A stretch of DNA of 64,000 nt from Polaribacter sp. KT25b. GTDB lineage: Bacteria; Bacteroidota; Bacteroidia; Flavobacteriales; Flavobacteriaceae. The notes below the pieces were generated by a model that worked only from the letters and a program-made list of their open reading frames with translations, was not told where the DNA came from and ran no database searches. Each line of letters starts with the position of its first letter. The stretch's first letter is position 1. Of the stretch, positions 54,225 through 62,580 are shown piece by piece. The stretch lies in contig NZ_LT629752.1 of NCBI RefSeq assembly GCF_900105145.1, forward strand, positions 2,204,001-2,268,000, given 5' to 3'. A program made the translations under genes and the position numbers.

Positions 54225-54728
54225 TTGAATAGAATAATAGGAATTATATTGACTTTTTTACTTCTAAGTTCCTGTATGAATTTGGAAAAAAAAGTGACGA
54301 AAAAAAATACTGCAAGTAAAAATGAACTAACTCAAGCGAAATTTAAAAAAGTGGAATCTAAAAACTCTCTAAACTTGGAATATCAGCTTTTGGGAGAAAA
54401 TAATGAACAAATAAAATTTTCGAGCTTAACAAAAATGGCTGAATTTCCAGGCGGTTTTGACTCGCTTACTGTTTTTATCCAGAGAAATTTAGAACTTCCA
54501 AAAGGAGATTATAAGGAAATAGAAGGAAAAGTAAAATCAACTTTTATTATTGACACTCTTGGAAAAGTAGTTGACATAAATATTGTTGAAAAATTGGAAA
54601 AAAATTATGATTATGCTTCGTATGAAGTAATATCTAAAATTCCAGATTGGAAACCAGCAGAAATTGAAAACGGAAAAAAAGTTAGAATAAAAATTCTAAT
54701 CCCATTCAAATTTATTTTAGAAAAGTAA
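54225..54728 (+). CDS. Cassette 24 gene 1: lipoprotein with TonB C-terminal-like domain
   Basis: 167 residues from a TTG start (MNRIIGIILTFLLLSSCMN), lipobox LLSSC. Residues ~70-165 have the TonB C-terminal signature seen in many Bacteroidota proteins: EFPGGFDSLTVFIQRNLELP, GKVKSTFIIDTLGKVVDINI and IPDWKPAEIENGKKVRIK. As a lipoprotein without a TM and proline linker it is not a functional TonB energiser and may instead bind peptidoglycan or receptor proteins. Confidence 0.75.
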   Translation: MNRIIGIILTFLLLSSCMNLEKKVTKKNTASKNELTQAKFKKVESKNSLNLEYQLLGENNEQIKFSSLTKMAEFPGGFDSLTVFIQRNLELPKGDYKEIEGKVKSTFIIDTLGKVVDINIVEKLEKNYDYASYEVISKIPDWKPAEIENGKKVRIKILIPFKFILEK

Positions 54729-54770
54729 AAACAACGCCTAAAAATATTTGGCAATAATTATCGAAATTAA

Positions 54771-55247
54771 ATGGAACAAATAAGAAATTATAATCTAGAA
54801 GAATTTAAAAAACTTCTTCTAAATCATTTCAAGGAAATTTATGATTTAGAATTATTAATCCTTAAAGGACATATAATTACTGAATTTACAATTAACTGTT
54901 ACCTAGAAAATTTATCAAATAGTTTAGACGCAAATTTTTTCAAAGAAAGATATAATCATAGTCTAAAAATAGGAATGATTGAACATTTTGGAAAATTTGG
55001 TGGTAGAACTTTAGAAATAGTAAAATCTCTTCGATTATTAAATAAAATAAGAAACGGAATTGCACATACATTGACCGTTAACGAACAACTAATTCAAGAA
55101 TATGTCAATTCTGTTAGTCAAATTGCAAGTGAGGATTTTATTAATCCTGATTATGAGATAAGATTAAAATTTTCAATGGCAACTGGTTATTTATGTGGTG
55201 AAATATTTGGAGAATATTATGAACAAAGGGAAAAAAAAGAGGAATAA
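54771..55247 (+). CDS. Cassette 24 gene 2: HEPN-motif protein
   Basis: 158 residues, all helical. The sequence LLNKIRNGIAHTL contains R-x4-H (RNGIAH), the hallmark of HEPN ribonucleases such as RnlA and MazE-independent toxins, placed after a long helix as in DUF4145/MAE_28990-like proteins. It follows gene 1 after a 42-bp gap that resembles the right end of an attC (AACAACG ... TTGGCAATAATTA), so it may once have been a separate cassette. Confidence 0.6.
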   Translation: MEQIRNYNLEEFKKLLLNHFKEIYDLELLILKGHIITEFTINCYLENLSNSLDANFFKERYNHSLKIGMIEHFGKFGGRTLEIVKSLRLLNKIRNGIAHTLTVNEQLIQEYVNSVSQIASEDFINPDYEIRLKFSMATGYLCGEIFGEYYEQREKKEE

Positions 55248-55256
55248 AAAAACTAT

Positions 55257-55390
55257 GCCCAACACCGTATAAAAAAAATTGCTAAATTAGTGCTTAATCA
55301 AAGGCAGTTGCATTTTTGCCAACTTCTGAATTTCCTCCGGAAATTCCTCGCTGACAAAACCGCAACTTTTCTTATACAACAACGTTGGCA
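55257..55390 (+). repeat. attC24, class II
   Basis: Left core GCCCAAC, right core GTTGGCA. Arms GTATAAAAAAAATTGC / GCAACTTTTCTTATAC; apex GAATTTCC-TCC-GGAAATTC. Its left end AACTATGCCCAAC pairs with the start of cassette 24 (GTTGGGCATAATT), so both genes form one unit. Confidence 0.9.
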
Positions 55391-55409
55391 ATAATTAAAA
55401 AAAAAATCT

Positions 55410-56345
55410 ATGCCTGAAATTAACCTTATCAAATTAGAAGGAAAACCCTTTGAAAAACTAATTGACGTTATTAGTAAAGGAATAGGAACCTTATACAAAC
55501 CTAGAGCAATCAGAAAAGAGGCAGATTCTAAAGCCTATGAAATTGGAATTATTGAACAAGCTAAATCAAAAGCTCTTGCAGAAGGAAAAGTACTAGAAGC
55601 GGAAACGTATTTAAGAATTCAAGAAAGATTACTTTTTAACGAAACTGAAAGACAAAAGAGCATAGATAATGTTGTTGAAATTGCTGCTGAACAGCTAAAA
55701 AATGAAGATAATATATCTGAAGAACCTGTAGATAAAGATTGGTCTAAAAGATTTTTTAATTTAGTCCAAGATACTACTGATGAGGAAATGCAGGCTTTGT
55801 GGGGAAGAATTCTTGCAGGAGAAACAAAAAAACCAAAATCCTATTCTAAACGAACTTTAGAAGTATTGAAAAACCTTTCTAAAGAAGAAGCTGAAATATT
55901 TACAAAATTTGCGGAATTAAAAATTAAAGTTAATGAATATACTGTAATTATAAATAATGACAAAGGAAAATTTATAAAAGAAGAATTTGGCATTACGTTT
56001 AATGATTGTTTATTAATGGTTGAATTAGGTTTAATTTCAAGTGAAAACAGTTTTGTAATTAGTTTTGAACCAACTAATAACAATGATAAAAATATTTATA
56101 TTACTTATGGCAATAAAGGATTTAAAATAAAAAGAAAACAGAATTCACCAGAAAGAAATATCCAAGTATTATCATTTACTAAAATTGGTTGTGAACTTTC
56201 TAAACTAATCCATCCAAAAGTTAATATGAATTATATAGAAAAAATTTGTTTAAGCTTCAAGCACGAAAATACAGATATAGAATATGGTGACATATTAGAA
56301 AAGAACGAAAAAAAGTTTTTAATAAACATAAAAGAATATAACTAA
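55410..56345 (+). CDS. Cassette 25: DUF2806-like protein, exact duplicate of cassette 3
   Basis: 311 residues identical to the product of 24341-25276. The identity covers the whole 1096-bp cassette from GTT 55384 to the base before GTT 56480, including its attC, and ends at the cores: upstream of GTT the sequences are ACAACAAC here and CGAGACC at cassette 3, and downstream TAAAACA here and GGCTTCA there. No substitution was noticed, so the copying is recent. Confidence 0.85.
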   Translation: MPEINLIKLEGKPFEKLIDVISKGIGTLYKPRAIRKEADSKAYEIGIIEQAKSKALAEGKVLEAETYLRIQERLLFNETERQKSIDNVVEIAAEQLKNEDNISEEPVDKDWSKRFFNLVQDTTDEEMQALWGRILAGETKKPKSYSKRTLEVLKNLSKEEAEIFTKFAELKIKVNEYTVIINNDKGKFIKEEFGITFNDCLLMVELGLISSENSFVISFEPTNNNDKNIYITYGNKGFKIKRKQNSPERNIQVLSFTKIGCELSKLIHPKVNMNYIEKICLSFKHENTDIEYGDILEKNEKKFLINIKEYN

Positions 56346-56352
56346 TAACTAT

Positions 56353-56486
56353 TGCCAACACCTTGTATAAAAAATTGCTTAATTTAGTTTAATTTAAAAC
56401 TTGTTGCTTTTTTGTAAACTTCTGAATTTCCGCTGGAAATTCCTCGTTCACAAAATCGCAACTTTCCATACAAAACAACGTTGTAA
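56353..56486 (+). repeat. attC25, class II (duplicate of attC3)
   Basis: Left core TGCCAAC, right core GTTGTAA. Same arms and apex (GAATTTCC-GCT-GGAAATTC) as attC3; only the bases after GTTG differ because another cassette follows. Confidence 0.9.
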
Positions 56487-56579
56487 AACATTGTGCACCA
56501 TATTTAAAACACAATATTAAAAGAAATTTTATCATCAAGTAAAAAAACATTATTTAATACATTTTAAAGAAACAACCGT

Positions 56580-57152
56580 ATGAAAAACTTTATTAAATCA
56601 ATTCTTCTTTTGTCAATATTACTCATTAGTAATTTCTCTTTCGCCCAAACTGTAGACGAAAAAACCAATGAAAAATTAAATATAAACTCTGATAATAACG
56701 ATTTAGCTAATAAAATATGTGGAGCAAGTTATATTTCTTGGGGAGGGGCAAATCCGGTTAAAGCTCTAGAAATGACTATAATAAATGAAATAGGAGTTGA
56801 AGCCGATGACCCACTGAGATCCCAAAAAATTTCAGACTTCTTTAATAAGAATCATGACAGACTAATTTGCGGTGACGACACTAGACAAAAATTTAGAAAA
56901 AGGGAGCATTTCTTTAAAAGAGCTATTGCTTTTCACGCTTATGTGTACTTTGATCACTTAGCTGAAAGCGACGACTATTCCATTAATATGAACACCTATG
57001 AAATTATAGATGGTAAAAAAGAAACACTTATTGATTATGTAGATAAGATTTTAAACGATCCGGAAAAGCGAAAGTTATATAATGTTGATGGACTTAAGAA
57101 CCTTCGTATCACTCTTGAAGAATTAGGAGTTACTAAAGGCGAAGAACTTTGA
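56580..57152 (+). CDS. Cassette 26 gene 1: secreted hypothetical protein
   Basis: 190 residues with signal peptide ILLLSILLISNFSFAQ. The mature domain contains KICGASYISWGGANPVKALE and HFFKRAIAFHAYVYFDHLAE, helical, with two cysteines that could pair. No family recognised. A long A/T-rich leader of 100 bp precedes the ATG. After its stop a vestige of an attC right end is seen at 57174-57196, so this gene and the next were probably once in separate cassettes. Confidence 0.6.
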   Translation: MKNFIKSILLLSILLISNFSFAQTVDEKTNEKLNINSDNNDLANKICGASYISWGGANPVKALEMTIINEIGVEADDPLRSQKISDFFNKNHDRLICGDDTRQKFRKREHFFKRAIAFHAYVYFDHLAESDDYSINMNTYEIIDGKKETLIDYVDKILNDPEKRKLYNVDGLKNLRITLEELGVTKGEEL

Positions 57153-57275
57153 AATATGTAGGTTTTTTAATTGCCCACAACAACTTGTTAAACATTAAAA
57201 AAAAAACCCGAGATAGACCTTGAAAAAAGATATTTAATTATTATTTCGTTTATAATAATCGGAATTTTCCTTTGG

Positions 57276-57602
57276 TTGGGAATGAGAGTTGAACGTAAAT
57301 TTACAAAATTGGATGAAACTTTTAAACCTGAATATAAAATTGAAAGAATTTACTTTCCCGAAAAAAGAGAGTCTTTATATCTGAAAAGAAAAACTTGTGG
57401 AATAACAGGAAATCACCAAACTACTGTAATATCAAAAAAAAAGAAATTCCAATTTGAAACTGAAACTATTTCAGATTATGTTTTTAAAGAATTTTTAGAA
57501 ATTATCTTTAAAGCCGAAAATAATAAATTAATAATTTATTCATATTATAAACCCGAAATTCCAATAAAATTTGAATCAGAAATTGAAATAGAATTAAGAT
57601 AA
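57276..57602 (+). CDS. Cassette 26 gene 2: small membrane-anchored protein lacking a clear start
   Basis: 108 residues from a TTG at 57276. The frame is open further upstream and codes a good TM segment (LIIISFIIIGIFLWLG) directly before the conserved-looking MRVERKFTKLDETFKPEY, so the real protein likely starts near 57200, but no ATG/GTG/TTG is there. The start may have been lost when the attC between the two genes was deleted. The rest is beta-rich with no known domain. Confidence 0.4.
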   Translation: MGMRVERKFTKLDETFKPEYKIERIYFPEKRESLYLKRKTCGITGNHQTTVISKKKKFQFETETISDYVFKEFLEIIFKAENNKLIIYSYYKPEIPIKFESEIEIELR

Positions 57603-57679
57603 CATAAGAAAAATGCTGAATAAAATAATTAAAAAAAGAAAGCTGAAAAAAACTATAGAAAATTTAAATAAAAAACGTT

Positions 57680-57812
57680 TTACAACACCGTGTATAAAAA
57701 ATTGCTATATTTAGCTAAACTAAAACTTGTTGCTTTTTTGCAAACTTCTGAATTTCCGCTGGAAATTCCTCGTTCACAAAATCGCAACTTTTAATACACA
57801 ACAACGTTGGCA
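57680..57812 (+). repeat. attC26, class II
   Basis: Left core TTACAAC, right core GTTGGCA. Arms GTGTATAAAAAATTGC / GCAACTTTTAATACAC; apex GAATTTCC-GCT-GGAAATTC. Left end AACGTTTTACAAC fits the cassette-26 start GTTGTAAAACATT. Confidence 0.9.
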
Positions 57813-57826
57813 ACAAGCTGAAAAAA

Positions 57827-58711
57827 ATGAACGAAAATCCTTCAAATAATTCTACTCTTGATTTTTATGAAAAATTACTTTTAGGTCCTTTAATGCAATT
57901 ATATTCTGCAAGAAAAGAGACTGAACTTTCTGATTGGATGAGCTTTTCAAATCTACTTATTGACAAATTCGCAATACATTCATCTTCATTCTTCCATTTA
58001 TCAAAAGGAATTATTGAACATAGAAAATCAGGCGAAAAAAAGAGAATAAATGGTTATGATTTATTTACTGTAAACACAACTTTTAGAGCATTATTAGAAA
58101 CTTATGTGACATTTCATAATCTTTTTGTTGAACCAAAATCTGAGCAAGAAACAGAATTACGTTTTTTGATTTGGAAACTTGATGGACTTTATCAAAAAAG
58201 GAAATATGATATTGATAAATCTGATTTTGAAAAAGCGGAGGAAATACTTAAAAAAGACAATGAATTAATAAATAACACTCAAAAACAAATAGAACAATCT
58301 GAATTCTTTAAGAAATTAAACTCTGAACAATCTATAAAAATTTATAATCCTAATTTTAAAAGTGCAAATTGGAAGTTTTTAATTAAAAATGACCTTATAA
58401 AACCAAAAAAAATACTTGAATTAGTAAAACACGTTTGTAAACAAAAAGGTTTTGTTAACTTATATAAATATACGTCAATTCATTCTCACTCGAATTTTCC
58501 TGCTTTAGCAGAATTTAAAGATACTCGTGGGAAAATTATATCTGACAAACATACAGAACCAACAACTGAATATGCTACAATTATGACTTGCCTTTTAATG
58601 TCTGATATTTGTATCATTGATAAAAACGCAAAGTCAAAATTTGAAACTTTTCCGAAAGCAATTAAAGAATATATAAATGGAATTACAAAAGTAATTAAGG
58701 AGTCTGAATAA
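57827..58711 (+). CDS. Cassette 27: DUF5677-like helical protein
   Basis: 294 residues, helical, no TM. FFHLSKGIIEHRKSGEKKRI, VNTTFRALLETYVTFHNLFV and a late block YKYTSIHSHSNFPALAEF fit DUF5677-type proteins, where the early Arg/Glu helix and the SIHSHSNF region form a HEPN-like core. The family call is by eye and moderate. Single-gene cassette, ATG 21 bp after the GTT. Confidence 0.55.
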   Translation: MNENPSNNSTLDFYEKLLLGPLMQLYSARKETELSDWMSFSNLLIDKFAIHSSSFFHLSKGIIEHRKSGEKKRINGYDLFTVNTTFRALLETYVTFHNLFVEPKSEQETELRFLIWKLDGLYQKRKYDIDKSDFEKAEEILKKDNELINNTQKQIEQSEFFKKLNSEQSIKIYNPNFKSANWKFLIKNDLIKPKKILELVKHVCKQKGFVNLYKYTSIHSHSNFPALAEFKDTRGKIISDKHTEPTTEYATIMTCLLMSDICIIDKNAKSKFETFPKAIKEYINGITKVIKESE

Positions 58712-58719
58712 AAGCCTGT

Positions 58720-58853
58720 TGCCAACACCGTATAAACTTTATTGCTGGTTTTGGCTCACTTGGGAAATTCCTCCGGAATTTCGCCGTTCGTGTTTTATTT
58801 AGTAAATTCACTGCGTTAAACAACGCAACAAAGCTTATACAACAACGTTAGCT
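58720..58853 (+). repeat. attC27, class III
   Basis: Left core TGCCAAC, right core GTTAGCT. Arms GTATAAACTTTATTGC / GCAACAAAGCTTATAC; apex GAAATTCC-TCC-GGAATTTC. Cassette end AGCCTGTTGCCAAC pairs with start GTTGGCAACAAGCT. Confidence 0.9.
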
Positions 58854-58875
58854 GTAATTAACCACTCGAAACCTT

Positions 58876-59703
58876 ATGGAACAAAGAATTTCAATTAGTA
58901 AAGCAATAAACAGAGGTCACTTAATTGTGAATCTTCCAGTTTGTATATCTATGTTTGGAATTCCTGCTCTAGCATTTTATTTTTCAGCTGAAAATTTAAT
59001 TCCTAATTGGGGAATTGGAGTCAGTTTTGTAATTGGATTTACACTTGCTTGGTTAACTTGGAGTTTTATGATTATGAAATGGCGAATTTGGGCATTTAAT
59101 AAAGTTAGAAATGTTCACGAACTGAAAAAGAAAGCTATCGAACAAGGTTTAATGTGGAATGACGATAGTTGGTTTAATAAAACTGAAATAAGAACTAACT
59201 CTGACAAGTTGCAATGGAAAGTCTTGGAGAAAAAATTTGATAAAAAAGATGTCTTTAAAGAAGATCAATCTGTTTCTAAAAAATCAATTATTTATTACTC
59301 GAAAATTAAAAATACTTATGAATTTTTAATAATGTTAATAGCTTTGGGTGGTGGAATTTATTTACTTCTTAAATCAGACAGTTATATAATTGGAACATTA
59401 TTAGTTTTATCTGGAACATATTTTGGTTTTAAGGAAATAAAAAAAGTTTTTAATTTTAGTCCACAAATAACAATAGATAATAAAGGAATAAAAACAGCTA
59501 CTACTGAATTCAAAAATTGGAGTGAAATAAAAAATGAAGAGATTATTATAGAAGGTTATGGAAAAAATAAGGAATTTTATATGATTTATGATTATTCAAA
59601 TGGTTTTGAAAAAATAAAAATTGATGATTTCAATATTAGTCCTAAAAAATTAGAGAATTTAATAAGAACATATAGAATTAGGAATAATAAAAACTACAGC
59701 TAA
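58876..59703 (+). CDS. Cassette 28: four-TM hypothetical membrane protein
   Basis: 275 residues. Two TM helices near the N-terminus (LPVCISMFGIPALAFYF, WGIGVSFVIGFTLAWLTW), a basic loop of ~85 residues, two more TM (FLIMLIALGGGIYLLL, YIIGTLLVLSGTYFGF), then a PH-like beta domain (PQITIDNKGIKTATTEFKNW). The final codon and TAA stop are shared with the left core of attC28 (AGC TAA C). No known function; the layout resembles bacterial PH-domain membrane proteins. Confidence 0.65.
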   Translation: MEQRISISKAINRGHLIVNLPVCISMFGIPALAFYFSAENLIPNWGIGVSFVIGFTLAWLTWSFMIMKWRIWAFNKVRNVHELKKKAIEQGLMWNDDSWFNKTEIRTNSDKLQWKVLEKKFDKKDVFKEDQSVSKKSIIYYSKIKNTYEFLIMLIALGGGIYLLLKSDSYIIGTLLVLSGTYFGFKEIKKVFNFSPQITIDNKGIKTATTEFKNWSEIKNEEIIIEGYGKNKEFYMIYDYSNGFEKIKIDDFNISPKKLENLIRTYRIRNNKNYS

Positions 59704-59828
59704 CACCGTGTATAATTAATGGCTGGTTCACGCCTACTTACGAAAATCCTCGCGGATTTTCTATTTGGTTTTTATTTGCTAAATTAGGTGCTTAAACACG
59801 CCACTTATCATACACAAACACGTTGCCA
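59698..59828 (+). repeat. attC28, class I with GGC/GCC arm
   Basis: Left core AGCTAAC, right core GTTGCCA. Arms GTGTATAATTAATGGC / GCCACTTATCATACAC: the inner triplet is GGC/GCC where other sites have TGC/GCA or AGC/GCT, a compensated change. Apex GAAAATCC-TCGC-GGATTTTC. Confidence 0.9.
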
Positions 59829-59833
59829 CACAT

Positions 59834-60808
59834 TTGAAAATAAGAACATTGAGAAAAATTTACTTACTGACTTTAATGTCAATTATTTTATTTAACTGCC
59901 AAAAGAAAACGGAATTGAGAACTGATTTACAGCCAATTTATTCAGATTCGAAAAACGCTTTACAAGGAAACAATCTGTATGGAAAAGTTAAAAAAATTGA
60001 ATATTACAAAACAACTTTTCAGAACATAGAAAATGAAGATAAACCTGTTCTGAACAAAATAGAAGAATACACCGATTTTGGGGAATTGAAAAAAGTAGAA
60101 TACTTCGATAATTATGGAGAACTTACACAAACCAATGATATTGATTATAACAAAAACCAAGAGTTCATAAAAAGTGTTTCAATTAACAAATCAAACGAAT
60201 CAAATATTATTCAAATTTCGGAATATGATACTATCAAAAACACAAGTGAATTGAGTGTCTTCGTTAATGATACAATTGACCATAAAACAACTTTTTATTA
60301 TGGAAAAAATGATTATCAAATAAAGCGAATTTCTATTAAAGGAAATGATACAACCGAAGTTAATTTAGAATACGTTTTTGACGATAATGATAAAATAATA
60401 TCTTCTACACAAAAAGAAAAAGGGAATGACAAATCAATGACAACTAATCTGTTTAAATATGACAATAACAACAACCTAATAGAATCGTCATATAAAACAG
60501 AATGGATGGAAATGATAAGCGAAACGGAATGGAAAGATGGAAGAATTTTTAAACAAACTTCCTATACAATATCAGCGGATTTAAAAAAGCATACAAACAA
60601 CATAACTGAATTTGATATTTTATATAATCCTATCAATTCAAAAGAATTCGACGATTCAAAATTAAACCGAGAATTGAAATTTGATTATGAATTTGACAAG
60701 AATGGGAATTGGATTAAGAAAAATGTATCATTGAAAGAACATTTTAATAATTCAAAGGGATTCGTTCCAATTTATGTTGATACGAGAAAAATAAGTTATT
60801 GGAAATAA
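59834..60808 (+). CDS. Cassette 29: lipoprotein with YD-like strand repeats
   Basis: 324 residues from a TTG start 12 bp after the GTT. Lipobox LFNCQKK follows KIYLLTLMSIILFNC. The body has repeated strand-turn units (EEYTDFGELKKVEYFDNYGE; FKYDNNNNLIESSYKTEW; FDYEFDKNGNWIKKNVSLKE) that resemble the WD/YD-type repeats of Bacteroidota surface proteins. Likely surface-exposed lipoprotein; function unknown. Confidence 0.7.
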   Translation: MKIRTLRKIYLLTLMSIILFNCQKKTELRTDLQPIYSDSKNALQGNNLYGKVKKIEYYKTTFQNIENEDKPVLNKIEEYTDFGELKKVEYFDNYGELTQTNDIDYNKNQEFIKSVSINKSNESNIIQISEYDTIKNTSELSVFVNDTIDHKTTFYYGKNDYQIKRISIKGNDTTEVNLEYVFDDNDKIISSTQKEKGNDKSMTTNLFKYDNNNNLIESSYKTEWMEMISETEWKDGRIFKQTSYTISADLKKHTNNITEFDILYNPINSKEFDDSKLNRELKFDYEFDKNGNWIKKNVSLKEHFNNSKGFVPIYVDTRKISYWK

Positions 60809-60817
60809 AAAAACGTG

Positions 60818-60952
60818 TGGCAACAACGTGTATAATTAATTGCTAGGTTCTAGCCTACTTGCGAAAATTCCTGCGGAATTTTCACGGGTTCGTTAAAGTT
60901 TACTAACTTAGTTGCTTAACCACGCAACTAACCATACACAATCACGTTAGGC
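60818..60952 (+). repeat. attC29, class IV
   Basis: Left core TGGCAAC, right core GTTAGGC. Arms GTGTATAATTAATTGC / GCAACTAACCATACAC; apex GAAAATTCC-TGC-GGAATTTTC. Cassette end AACGTGTGGCAAC pairs with start GTTGCCACACATT. Confidence 0.9.
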
Positions 60953-60961
60953 ACAAATTCA

Positions 60962-61756
60962 ATGATCGAATTAGACGAAATAGATAGAATAATAAGAAAA
61001 GATCTTCTCAAAGTTCTGAATACTAATATTGTATATCATTATTCAAATTTTGAAATTGGAGTAGAAAAAATAATTTTAAATAATAATCTAAAATTTTCTA
61101 GTCCGAATGAATTTAATGACCCTTTTGATTGTAATGAAGATTTGTTAAAATTAAGAATCACTAAAGAGTCTGCTATAAAACAAATTAAAGATTCAAAGCA
61201 AAAATTAACTAGAAATGAAAGAACAAGGCTAATTAAAAAAATAACTAATCCCAATACAATATCTTCTCAGATGAAAGAAACGAAAAAGGATTACAAATTA
61301 GCTTGTTTCTCAGAAAAGTCAGATGAAACCCTAATGTGGTCTCATTATTCCGATAAACATAGAGGAATTTGTATTGGTTTTAGTTTCCCTCATCAATATC
61401 CAGGGAAATTTATTCTTTGCCCAATAAAATATCTGGAAAAAATCGAGAAACTAGATGGAGAATCGGAAGCCACAAAAGTTATTTTATATTGGTTAACAAC
61501 AAAGTCGGAAAGGTGGAGTTATGAAAAAGAGATTAGAGCTATTACTCAAAGTAAGAATACTAATTCATACGGACTTATAGAATTTGAAAGAAAATATGTT
61601 TCAGAAATAATATTTGGTTGTATGGTACCTGAAAATGATATAAACCAAACTATGAAAAAAATAAATTTAAATTATGGTGAAAATAATATTATCTTTAATA
61701 AAATGAGAATTAATTCAGATACATTTTTATTGGAAAAAATAACCATCAGTGCCTAA
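60962..61756 (+). CDS. Cassette 30: DUF2971 protein
   Basis: 264 residues with family blocks LKFSSPNEFNDPFDCNEDLL, LACFSEKSDETLMWSHYSDK, HRGICIGFSF and ERWSYEKEIRAI. Clearly diverged from the cassette-17 DUF2971 protein. The TAA stop lies in the left core of attC30 (GCC TAA C), so recombination at the site preserves the stop. No proven activity for the family. Confidence 0.85.
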   Translation: MIELDEIDRIIRKDLLKVLNTNIVYHYSNFEIGVEKIILNNNLKFSSPNEFNDPFDCNEDLLKLRITKESAIKQIKDSKQKLTRNERTRLIKKITNPNTISSQMKETKKDYKLACFSEKSDETLMWSHYSDKHRGICIGFSFPHQYPGKFILCPIKYLEKIEKLDGESEATKVILYWLTTKSERWSYEKEIRAITQSKNTNSYGLIEFERKYVSEIIFGCMVPENDINQTMKKINLNYGENNIIFNKMRINSDTFLLEKITISA

Positions 61757-61883
61757 CACCGTGTATAAAAAATTGCTATATTTAGCTAAACTAAAACTTG
61801 TTGCTTTTTTGCAAACTTCTGAATTTCCGCTGGAAATTCCTCGTTCACAAAATCGCAACTTTTAATACACAACAACGTTACCT
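61751..61883 (+). repeat. attC30, class II
   Basis: Left core GCCTAAC, right core GTTACCT. Arms GTGTATAAAAAATTGC / GCAACTTTTAATACAC; apex GAATTTCC-GCT-GGAAATTC. Confidence 0.9.
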
Positions 61884-61889
61884 ACAATT

Positions 61890-62576
61890 ATGAAGAACAT
61901 TCCGTTACTGATTTTAACATTGATTTTAATTGCAAGTTGCGATTCAAAACAAACTTCATCGGAATTGGAAAAATTAACAAAAAAACTTAACGAAAAAGAA
62001 AATCGGATTTCGGAATTGCAAAGTCAAATTGAGAATTTAGAAAAAATTAATAAGCGGACTGAGAACACTCAAACTTCTGACTATTATCGCTTCGTGGAAA
62101 CTACTGACTCTGAAATAAATGTTGCGGAAAAATTAAAAATCGGAGTACAAAAATTAATCGATAAAAAGGACTTTAAAGATACTTTAGACATATCAGACAA
62201 TTTTTTCGTTTATAAACACACATCTGAAATCACTCAAACGTCTGAATCGGAATTTGAATCAGTCTTGCGTGATTTTGACCAAGTTAAATCGGAATATGGA
62301 AATGACTTTTTTGTACGAGTAATGACTTTTTATAATGGACAAAGTTTACCTATCGAAACCGAAAATTCTAAAACTGATATTCATATTTTAATTCAACCGA
62401 CTGAATTAGGTTATGAAAATAAAACGTTCGTGATTTCGGACTTTTATGATGTTGACATAAAAATGCTCGAAAAGAAAGAGAATAGTGTCGAACTGACTTT
62501 TGAACACGGAAAATTTCCAAGAAAAAGTGAATTAATAATAATAAAACCTGAATTAGTAAAATTTGGAAATAAATAA
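61890..62576 (+). CDS. Cassette 31: coiled-coil lipoprotein
   Basis: 228 residues, ATG 13 bp after the GTT. Lipobox LIASCDSK, then a coiled coil (~25-55: LEKLTKKLNEKENRISELQS) and a C-terminal alpha/beta domain. Slightly higher GC and different codon use than its neighbours. Presumably an envelope lipoprotein that forms oligomers through the coil; function unknown. Confidence 0.65.
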   Translation: MKNIPLLILTLILIASCDSKQTSSELEKLTKKLNEKENRISELQSQIENLEKINKRTENTQTSDYYRFVETTDSEINVAEKLKIGVQKLIDKKDFKDTLDISDNFFVYKHTSEITQTSESEFESVLRDFDQVKSEYGNDFFVRVMTFYNGQSLPIETENSKTDIHILIQPTELGYENKTFVISDFYDVDIKMLEKKENSVELTFEHGKFPRKSELIIIKPELVKFGNK

Positions 62577-62580
62577 CTGT

